This document shows positions 6,980-11,343 of a stretch of DNA of 11,343 nt, piece by piece. The translations under genes were made by a program, and so were the position numbers. The DNA is from Methanomassiliicoccales archaeon (GTDB lineage Archaea > Thermoplasmatota > Thermoplasmata > Methanomassiliicoccales > JACIVX01), in the NCBI GenBank assembly GCA_028682925.1, contig JAJRAG010000140.1:1-11343 (forward strand), written 5' to 3'. Below the pieces are notes generated by a model, which saw nothing but the letters and a program-made list of their open reading frames with translations, had not been told where the DNA came from and searched no databases. Every line of letters begins with the position of its first letter. The stretch's first letter is position 1.

Positions 6980-7029
6980 GATACATCTCTGTATCGTAGG
7001 AGTCGGATCCTGAGAGACGGTCTCTCCTA
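6980..7029 (+). terminator. Tandem hairpins after the MFS stop codon
   Basis: Nine bases after the MFS stop, GATACA-TCTC-TGTATC (6980-6995) makes a perfect 6-base stem with a 4-base loop. It is followed by GAGAGAC-G-GTCTCTC (7012-7026), and TAGGAG/CTCCTA (6997-7002 and 7024-7029) can pair instead as an outer stem. No T-tract follows, so these are not classical terminators; they could protect the mRNA 3' end or have arisen by chance. Confidence 0.3.
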
Positions 7030-7094
7030 TGATTGTCTAGTTCGCTACCCCCCCTGGGAAGAGTAGCCGCGACGATGGCCATAATGGGACCCAT

Positions 7095-7171
7095 TTACAG
7101 TTCTGTCCATACCAACAGAGCCACGAAACCGACAATAGACGAAAACAGGACAATGTATTTCAACTCAATAG
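7095..7171 (-). other. Hydrophobic segment in another frame just after the surface protein stop
   Basis: Immediately after the TGA of the 177-residue protein (7174-7172), the frame shifted by -1 encodes LTIELKYIVLFSSIVGFVALLVWTEL and stops at 7097-7095. It has the shape of a C-terminal membrane anchor: about 19 hydrophobic residues followed by a charged residue and a stop. No start codon with a ribosome-binding site precedes it. It may be the displaced tail of the surface protein (frameshift in the genome or in the read), a programmed-frameshift extension, or chance. The rest of the convergent gap up to 6971 holds only the hairpins listed separately. Confidence 0.3.
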
Positions 7172-7705
7172 TCAGGCAGAATAGGTTCCATAGATCATGC
7201 CAATTCCCCTTGTACCATTGATGTCGGTGAAGACATACAAGGTGTGATCGCTGCCCGGTGGAAGCGGTTCGGTACATTGCACAGTTACATAATCCCCAGG
7301 ACCGACGATACCGTTGCTATCTAGGTCATAAAAGGTCACAATGTAACTCGCATTCCCTTGCGTCATCACTGTAGCGTTCATAGTTCCGACACCTTTGACG
7401 CTTCGTGCTTCTACTTCTTGTGAGGTGAATGCAACGACATCCTGCAGTTTCAGGTCCATAGGTTGGGTCGCCTGTCCGTTCACCAATAATGCAAATGCAC
7501 AATGGGAGAAATTGACTTCTGACTCCGGATAGCCAGTCGTCGATGCAAGTTCGTATCGGATCGTATCATTCGGTGTTCTCACGATGAAGGGACTCTCTGT
7601 CTGTGCAGGCTCGTAGTTGACCGTCCCCATGATAGAGACAACGACGATAATGAAGACGGCATATCCCGTCCACCCCCCAATGATTAGCATCGCATCTTTG
7701 TCCAT
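7172..7705 (-). CDS. Membrane-anchored surface protein with EF-hand/dockerin-like loop
   Basis: A 177-residue protein of unknown family. After six polar residues, one hydrophobic helix (about 7-27) anchors it, and the remaining 150 residues are beta-strand-like with many Thr, Val and Asn, and are expected to face outside. Residues 127-138 (DLDSNGIVGPGD) match a calcium-binding loop of the EF-hand/dockerin type, with Asp at positions 1, 3 and 12, Asn at 5 and Gly at 6. Asn-X-Ser/Thr sites (NDT, NFS, NAT, NAS, NGT) could be glycosylated in archaea. It resembles the single-anchor pilin-like or surface proteins common in archaeal genomes, but I see no clear pilin processing site. ATG 7705 lies about 33 bases after a strong TATA box, giving a near-leaderless mRNA. 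See the neighbouring entry for a hydrophobic segment just beyond its stop. Confidence 0.85.
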   Translation of the reverse strand: MDKDAMLIIGGWTGYAVFIIVVVSIMGTVNYEPAQTESPFIVRTPNDTIRYELASTTGYPESEVNFSHCAFALLVNGQATQPMDLKLQDVVAFTSQEVEARSVKGVGTMNATVMTQGNASYIVTFYDLDSNGIVGPGDYVTVQCTEPLPPGSDHTLYVFTDINGTRGIGMIYGTYSA

Positions 7706-7734
7706 TTCGTCATAATCAATTGTCTAATTGAGGA

Positions 7735-7742
7735 TAAATATA
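7735..7742 (-). promoter_or_regulatory. TATA box of the surface protein gene
   Basis: The minus strand carries TATATTTA centred near 7739, which predicts transcription start near 7712, about 7 bases before the ATG at 7705. It is the clearest minus-strand promoter in the window. Confidence 0.6.
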
Positions 7743-7770
7743 CTGCTAGACGACTTGGCCCTCTCGTGTT

Positions 7771-7791
7771 GTCAGAACCGTCAGAAGTATC
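7771..7791. repeat. Copy A of a 17-base exact intergenic repeat
   Basis: The sequence GTCAGAACCGTCAGAAG followed by TATC occurs here and again at 10658-10679, where one G is inserted before TATC. Each copy contains the heptamer GTCAGAA twice at a 9-base period. Copy A lies about 30 bases upstream of the minus-strand TATA box and about 45 bases upstream of the plus-strand box at 7836, so it could be a binding site serving either divergent gene. Confidence 0.55.
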
Positions 7792-7835
7792 AAGTCTGCG
7801 AATTCGGGCAGCCCCACCACTACGCGTATCCAGAC

Positions 7836-7847
7836 AAATATTTTTAT
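7836..7847 (+). promoter_or_regulatory. Plus-strand TATA box, distal
   Basis: AAATATTTTTAT predicts a transcript start near 7868, far ahead of the gene at 8058. The region after it carries a hairpin and a T-rich tract (see 7925-7958), so this promoter may make a short RNA or a long leader. Confidence 0.45.
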
Positions 7848-7924
7848 GATTCAATTAAATTCGTTCCGTGATATTTTCAGCACGGTCGTTCCCTCTTGAA
7901 TGCTTCTTGTTCGGGCTTCTTCGG

Positions 7925-7958
7925 GCCTTTGAAAGGCGAAATCCTCTTCTTTTTCTTT
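7925..7958 (+). terminator. Hairpin plus T-rich tract in the leader of the 8058 gene
   Basis: GCCTTT-G-AAAGGC (7925-7937) forms a perfect stem and is followed by CTCTTCTTTTTCTTTC (about 7943-7958), the layout of a terminator. A 10-codon open frame starting ATG at 7900 (MLLVRASSGL) ends with its TGA inside the hairpin. This could end a transcript from the box at 7836 or act as a leader switch; the T-rich tract is not continuous. Confidence 0.35.
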
Positions 7959-7968
7959 CACTACAATT

Positions 7969-7976
7969 CTATAATA
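7969..7976 (+). promoter_or_regulatory. TATA box proximal to the 8058 gene
   Basis: CTATAATA centred near 7973 predicts a transcript start near 8000. That is downstream of the in-frame GTG at 7992, which supports choosing the later ATG at 8058 as the start of the gene. Confidence 0.45.
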
Positions 7977-8057
7977 CAAAGCTAGCTCTACGTGAATCGG
8001 ACGAGAATCGCAGCGTATCACAACCTTCGATATCGCCCGTGGAGGGAGAGAACATTG

Positions 8058-9038
8058 ATGAAAAGCGAGTTCCAGGTCTTTCTGGAAGGTCGGAAGGAGA
8101 CTCCCGAGAGAATCGAGTTCGCGATAAACGCTGTCAAGGATTTTGAGGGTTACCTAAGGAAGAGAGGGGTCGCGCTAGAAGAGGCAGAATTGGGCATGCT
8201 AAAGGAATACATCTCTATGCTGATCAGCGAAGGAAGGAACTCGGAAGATAGACTGGTGACAATCGCCCGCTATTGCCGCTTTGTGAAGAAGAATGACTAT
8301 TTCATTTACATCGCCGGAATTGTGAATATCAGAGAGGTGCTTCCAGGGATAGGGACAAGACTCGGGAAGGCGGCGGATGAGGAAGTGTGGCTCAGGGTCT
8401 TCGAAGGAGTTGAGCTACCGCCGCTTGGGGCGCCCCAAGAAGCGTACCCTCTTCTTACTCAAAAGATAGTGCAGAGAATGGAGAAGGAGTTGTCCCCAGA
8501 GAAGTGCAGGGAGATCCTTACCTGGAACTATCATGAGATTCCAACTGAGGCGTTTCTTGGCCATAGAGAACGGTTCGAGAAGGCGGCTAGTATCGATGAT
8601 TACCTGAAGGATGAGCACGGGAGATTCATCGAAGAGATTACTCGTTTCATGGACGAAGGGCGACCGTGGTACGAGCAGGAGATCACACCAGAGGTCATCG
8701 AGTTCGTGGAAGGCAACCAAGAGATATCCATTGGGAAGAGGATTGGCGATCGGATCTTTGTTACCAAGATACCATTCGCTCCCAAGCAGTACTTGGAGGA
8801 ACAAGACCCCAGACTGAAAAGATATTACGCTTGTCACTGTCCCCTGGCCCGCACCGCCATCCGGGATGGCAAGCCCGAGATTTCATCTACGTTCTGCTAC
8901 TGCAGCGCCGGTTACACAAAGGTCGCATATGATATGATCTTCGGAGAATCGGTTGTGATCGAAATGCTTGAGAGTGCTCTCAATGGAGACCCAAGGTGCA
9001 GATTCGCCATCAAGATTCCTGCAGGCAAAATGAAATAG
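8058..9038 (+). CDS. Integrase SAM-like helical domain fused to Cys-rich domain (DUF6144-like)
   Basis: A 326-residue soluble protein. Residues about 3-90 are helical and resemble the N-terminal SAM-like (core-binding) domain of tyrosine recombinases in pattern (ERIEFAINAVKDFEGYLRKRG, then a Y..L repeat and RYCRFVKKND), but no recombinase catalytic domain follows. A second helical region (about 130-215) leads to a C-terminal domain with ordered cysteines: Cys259-His-Cys261, Cys280-Tyr-Cys282 (FCYCSAGYTK) and Cys314 (GDPRCRFAI). This C-terminal pattern recalls DUF6144 and V4R/ATC-hydrolase-like domains that bind metal or small ligands. The assignment is from memory of the motif and the role is unknown; a sensor is a fair guess. 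ATG 8058 has GGAGGGAG upstream (GGAG 9 bases before). An in-frame GTG at 7992 lies ahead of the predicted transcript start. It stands alone. Confidence 0.85.
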   Translation: MKSEFQVFLEGRKETPERIEFAINAVKDFEGYLRKRGVALEEAELGMLKEYISMLISEGRNSEDRLVTIARYCRFVKKNDYFIYIAGIVNIREVLPGIGTRLGKAADEEVWLRVFEGVELPPLGAPQEAYPLLTQKIVQRMEKELSPEKCREILTWNYHEIPTEAFLGHRERFEKAASIDDYLKDEHGRFIEEITRFMDEGRPWYEQEITPEVIEFVEGNQEISIGKRIGDRIFVTKIPFAPKQYLEEQDPRLKRYYACHCPLARTAIRDGKPEISSTFCYCSAGYTKVAYDMIFGESVVIEMLESALNGDPRCRFAIKIPAGKMK

Positions 9039-9143
9039 GATGATCTTAAACGAACGATAGCCTCGATCCCCCGCATCTGAATTCTAGAAGTCAGAGATCC
9101 GTTCCAAGAACCATGACGAGCCGCTCTTCAAGATAGAAACCGC

Positions 9144-9308
9144 ATTTATTGTTAGATTGAGATAAAAGAGTGCTCATCTAGATCGACGAAGATGCGACCT
9201 GCCTGGATTTGGAACGGTGGCCAGCCAGTAAGGAAAGAAAACAAATCAATAACGGGGTTTCGTGCAAGTTGTTGTTTGCTGAACCAAACCTCTTCCATTC
9301 TTTTTCCT
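9144..9308. other. Possible small RNA (+) or 48-residue protein (-)
   Basis: The 374-base gap between genes (9039-9412) holds this element; I see nothing in 9039-9143. Plus-strand reading: a TATA-like ATTTATT (9144-9150) predicts a transcript from about 9174. Near its 3' end GGGGTTT (9254-9260) pairs with AAACCTC (9286-9292) around an inner stem GCAAG/TTTGC, followed by CTTCCATTCTTTTTCC, as in a terminator. Minus-strand reading: an open frame from ATG 9298 to TAA 9152-9154 (48 residues, starting MEEVWFSKQQLARNPVIDLF and containing FLTGWPPFQIQAG) has AAGGA 6 bases before its start and a weak TTACAATA box farther up. Both cannot be judged without comparison to relatives. Confidence 0.3.
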
Positions 9309-9367
9309 TCGGACAAGCGAGGCAGAGTATTGTAACGCACCGCTGTCTTCTCGTCCCCGTCCTAAGG

Positions 9368-9375
9368 TTTATTAT
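9368..9375 (+). promoter_or_regulatory. TATA box of the first tandem membrane protein
   Basis: CCTAAGGTTTATTATTC contains a BRE-like AAGG and a TTTATTAT core, predicting transcription from about 9398. The start codon at 9413 would then have a short leader that contains GGGGAG. Confidence 0.5.
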
Positions 9376-9412
9376 TCATGATGAATCTGATAATAGTTGG
9401 GGAGCGGAGAGA

Positions 9413-9940
9413 GTGGAAGCAGGGAACGGCGGCAAATCGACAAATCGAACTTCTAAAGTCAAGTTGCTAGCTCTGATCTTTATCTTTCTCACCCTCGCAA
9501 TCATCATACTGTCTGGCTATTTCTATTACCTCCCTTTGAAGGACGTCGAGGTTAGAGTGGAGGAAACACACTGGGGTACGGAAGTGGGTGATGAATACAT
9601 CGCGTTCAGGCTGAACGTCACGAACAAAGGTACCATGACCCACACCGTTCGATTTGTTGCAAGAGTAGTTTTCGATTCGGAACCAGGTATTGTCATCACG
9701 CAATGGGCAGGTGAGAGGGAAATCCCTCCAAGCGATTGGCACCTCCTGTGGCCACCTACCCTTGTTTTCGTCCCGGGTGAACTTCTTGAGACACCATATG
9801 AAGCATCGTGTTCTGTCACACTGACCCACTTTGTGAACGAAGACAACGAACCTTGGATAGTGCTAGGCGGTGTTGTCTGGTTAGTGGCGCTTGCAGCTAT
9901 TCTGACTTCTCTGGTGCGGAGTTGGCGTCAAACACGATAG
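9413..9940 (+). CDS. Two-helix membrane protein with NVTN beta domain, paralog 1
   Basis: A 175-residue protein of unknown family. A basic cytoplasmic N-terminus (1-15) precedes a hydrophobic helix (16-39). An extracytoplasmic beta-rich domain of about 105 residues follows, and a second helix (148-168) ends in a basic tail (RSWRQTR), so both ends should be inside. The domain carries FRLNVTNKGT (65-74), the typical edge of an immunoglobulin-like or CARDB-like beta sandwich, and LLETPYEASCSVTLTHF (124-140). Both landmarks recur at matching positions in the next gene. The start is GTG 9413, preceded by GGGGAG with an 8-base gap and by a TATA box. The same frame is open upstream to 9209, but those codons lie before the predicted transcript and give an unconvincing protein. 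Role unknown; a surface or sensory protein is plausible. Confidence 0.8.
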   Translation: MEAGNGGKSTNRTSKVKLLALIFIFLTLAIIILSGYFYYLPLKDVEVRVEETHWGTEVGDEYIAFRLNVTNKGTMTHTVRFVARVVFDSEPGIVITQWAGEREIPPSDWHLLWPPTLVFVPGELLETPYEASCSVTLTHFVNEDNEPWIVLGGVVWLVALAAILTSLVRSWRQTR

Positions 9941-10028
9941 AACGGTTCGTCTTACTTGAACGACAATCCATCTGCAGTCAGAAGCATCAGCGTATTGACC
10001 TGCAAACAATCTACTCTGTGCCCGATAC

Positions 10029-10036
10029 TTTTATTT
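10029..10036 (+). promoter_or_regulatory. TATA box of the second tandem membrane protein
   Basis: CGATACTTTTATTTC holds a TTTTATTT core centred near 10032, predicting a start near 10059 and a leader of about 32 bases containing the strong AGGAGG at 10081-10086. The second paralog therefore appears to have its own promoter rather than relying on the first. Confidence 0.45.
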
Positions 10037-10090
10037 CTTTTGACATTGTAGAACGAATGCGAAGGGGATGGGGGGAATCTAGGAGGGACA

Positions 10091-10594
10091 ATGGATATGA
10101 GGCCAATCCGTATTGCACATCGATTCAGATTCATACTCGGCCTAGCGATCCTCCTGCTCTCTCTGATCCCTGTCATTTTTCTCGCCGCATCCTATGTGAG
10201 CGTCCAGGATGATGTTCAAATAGTGAGCTATCGAGTTGAAGAAGAATCAGAGGATTGGTATTACTACAACACCTCGTTCATGATGACGTTCAACGTGACG
10301 AACACGGGCACTGTGTCTCACGCTCCAGAGATTCTTGTCCAAGTGGTTTCTGGTTCGCAGACATACAACTCATATGGTCCATATTTTCCGGATTTGAAAT
10401 CGGGAGAAACCAGGACCGACTTGTGGAGGGTTCACATTCCCAGTAGTGTTCTCTTGAGCCCATACGAGATCTCTCTGGGGGTTCACCTTGAGCCATTTTT
10501 AGATCGGGAGAAAACGGACATAGTTGCTTTGACCGCTATCTCGTTCCTCGTGGGTCTCACACTCGCATTAATATCCTTGAGACGGACCGATTAG
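10091..10594 (+). CDS. Two-helix membrane protein with NVTN beta domain, paralog 2
   Basis: A 167-residue protein with the same plan as the gene before it: a basic N-terminus (RPIRIAHRFRF), helix 1 (14-34), a beta domain of about 105 residues, helix 2 (144-162) and a basic end (LRRTD). TFNVTNTGTVSH (66-77) lies at the same residue positions as FRLNVTNKGTMTH in the first protein. LLSPYEISLGVHLEPF (121-136) matches its LLETPYEASCSVTLTHF. Outside these blocks the identity is low, so the duplication is old. Two in-frame ATGs are possible: 10091, only 4 bases after AGGAGG, and 10097 at 10 bases; the second spacing is nearer normal, and the choice changes only two residues. Unknown family; probably a surface protein with both termini inside. 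Confidence 0.87.
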   Translation: MDMRPIRIAHRFRFILGLAILLLSLIPVIFLAASYVSVQDDVQIVSYRVEEESEDWYYYNTSFMMTFNVTNTGTVSHAPEILVQVVSGSQTYNSYGPYFPDLKSGETRTDLWRVHIPSSVLLSPYEISLGVHLEPFLDREKTDIVALTAISFLVGLTLALISLRRTD

Positions 10595-10657
10595 ATTTCG
10601 CGGATATATTGAAGTGGAATATACATGGATGAAACCCAGTAGTTCTCCTCATCTGCC

Positions 10658-10679
10658 GTCAGAACCGTCAGAAGGTATC
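10658..10679. repeat. Copy B of the 17-base exact intergenic repeat
   Basis: GTCAGAACCGTCAGAAG, then G and TATC, lies in the 138-base gap between two convergent genes (10595-10732). Read on the minus strand, a TATATT sequence follows about 34 bases later (near 10615-10624), as TATATTTA follows copy A, but no minus-strand gene starts after copy B. Nothing else is clear in this gap. Confidence 0.55.
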
Positions 10680-10732
10680 CTAAGGGTCTTGGGCTTAGGT
10701 TTCGCAGGTTAATCATTTGACATAGACCCCAG

Positions 10733-11263
10733 TCATACCCTACGTGAAAGTATCTGAACAGTCTCGAACTCATCTCTAGCTATGGCTATTAGTATAAGGG
10801 CTGGAATCCCTAGAGGGAAGAAAGCAATAAGTGCAAATACTCCTCCAACCACAGCGAGTCCGTAGTGCTTCCCCATCAATGCAAAGGCTCCACCGACAAA
10901 TGCCAGGGTGCTAGATATCAGTCCAAAACTGAAACAAAACAACACGAATCCCGAATCGTAATAGTAACTATAATTCCAATAAGTAGCTGCATAAAAAACG
11001 GTCAATATCATTAATCCAGCAACACCACATAAGATTGCCAGGATTCCTCCAGCTATTCTCTTTCCACTTGATTTTCTTTTTTGAAGTGGTCCAATCCTAT
11101 AGTCATAACCACAGTATTGGCAGACATTCGCATTGAAATCTATTGCCCTTCCACAAGAGACACAATGTCTGGATTGGACCTGGAGCAAGCCCACTTCTTT
11201 TCCACATGACCCGCAGTATCTATTCCCTTCGGGGATTTCGACTCCACAGTTAAAGCATTTCAT
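10733..11263 (-). CDS. Double zinc-ribbon membrane protein
   Basis: A 176-residue protein. Two zinc ribbons open it: Cys3, Cys6, Cys17, Cys20 and Cys34, Cys37, Cys48, Cys51, each CxxC-x10-CxxC with Gly/Tyr after the second pair. A basic linker (61-69, QKRKSSGKR) leads into a membrane part with helices at about 70-92, 106-128 and 135-162 (the last possibly two short helices). A charged tail ends the protein. Proteins with an N-terminal zinc ribbon ahead of a small membrane domain are common in archaea and their function is mostly unknown; the ribbon is presumed cytoplasmic and may bind nucleic acid, protein or metal. ATG 11263 is preceded by GGGGTGG at about 4 bases. A weak TTAAGGAT box near 11301-11308 could be its promoter. 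It converges on the tandem paralogs. Confidence 0.9.
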   Translation of the reverse strand: MKCFNCGVEIPEGNRYCGSCGKEVGLLQVQSRHCVSCGRAIDFNANVCQYCGYDYRIGPLQKRKSSGKRIAGGILAILCGVAGLMILTVFYAATYWNYSYYYDSGFVLFCFSFGLISSTLAFVGGAFALMGKHYGLAVVGGVFALIAFFPLGIPALILIAIARDEFETVQILSRRV

Positions 11264-11343
11264 TCATCCACCCCACCAAATGAATCATTCTCGGCTCTAT
11301 CCTTAAGACTTGTCTCAGATTGCTGTCGATGGATCCATTACGC
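11264..11343 (-). promoter_or_regulatory. Upstream region of the zinc-ribbon gene
   Basis: On the minus strand CAAGTCTTAAGGATAGAG (about 11298-11315) is a weak TATA candidate that would start transcription near 11278, followed by GGTGGGGTGG as ribosome-binding site. I see no other gene in these last 80 bases. Confidence 0.3.

Noticed and set aside
9209..9412. N-terminal extension of paralog 1
   Set aside because: It lies ahead of the promoter at 9368, has no membrane or signal features, and the GTG at 9413 has a well-spaced ribosome-binding site.
10591..10773. 60-codon minus-strand frame in the convergent gap
   Set aside because: It overlaps the end of the zinc-ribbon gene in another frame, contains repeat copy B and lacks a ribosome-binding site; no sign of selection on the protein.
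1..11343. tRNA, rRNA, CRISPR array, insertion sequence or phage module
   Set aside because: I looked for clover-leaf arms, regularly spaced repeats, transposase motifs and terminal inverted repeats and found none that hold up by eye.

Overview
The window reads as chromosomal DNA from an archaeon, most likely a euryarchaeal lineage such as Thermoplasmatota (the lineage is inferred from gene content, not proven). The evidence is: AT-rich TATA-like boxes about 25-35 bases ahead of several start codons, with very short or absent leaders; GGAG/GGTG ribosome-binding sites inside operons; a MoxR/DUF58/DUF4129 operon of the archaeal kind; a double zinc-ribbon membrane protein; and several small proteins with a membrane anchor and an extracytoplasmic beta domain. 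Base composition is near even. No rRNA, tRNA, CRISPR array, transposase or phage gene is visible.

Left third (1-3830, minus strand): a tightly packed operon, in transcription order DUF4129 membrane protein, a 207-residue two-helix membrane protein, a MoxR-family AAA+ ATPase, a DUF58 protein, and the first 20 codons of a further membrane protein cut by the window edge. The genes overlap or nearly touch (8-base overlap, ATGA overlap, 1-base gap), so translation is probably coupled. The family set predicts a membrane-associated ATPase/chaperone complex. Upstream lies a 174-base divergent intergenic region carrying a 12-base imperfect inverted repeat.

Centre (4005-6971, mostly plus strand): a 191-residue protein whose C-terminal half looks like a PD-(D/E)XK nuclease fold with a replaced lysine, an FMN nitroreductase, a previously overlooked 52-residue Lys/Glu/Gly-rich small protein on the minus strand (5316-5474), and a 12-helix MFS transporter. 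The nitroreductase, small protein and MFS gene each have a recognisable TATA box.

Right third (6972-11343): a minus-strand surface protein with an N-terminal membrane anchor and an EF-hand/dockerin-like calcium loop; a divergent 350-base intergenic region with two plus-strand promoters, a possible short terminated transcript and one copy of a 17-base exact repeat; a 326-residue protein joining an integrase SAM-like helical domain to a Cys-rich C-terminal domain; a 374-base region that holds either a small RNA or a 48-residue antisense protein; two tandem paralogous membrane proteins with an Asn-Val-Thr-Asn beta domain; a convergent gap with the second repeat copy; and a double zinc-ribbon membrane protein on the minus strand.

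Taken together, the window is rich in envelope and surface functions (the MoxR operon, three anchored beta-domain proteins, MFS, zinc-ribbon membrane protein). No single pathway ties them all together. The observations most worth following are the unannotated 52-residue gene, the long exact repeat in two intergenic regions, the possible out-of-frame C-terminal membrane anchor after the surface protein, the structured element at 9144-9308 and the tandem paralogs.
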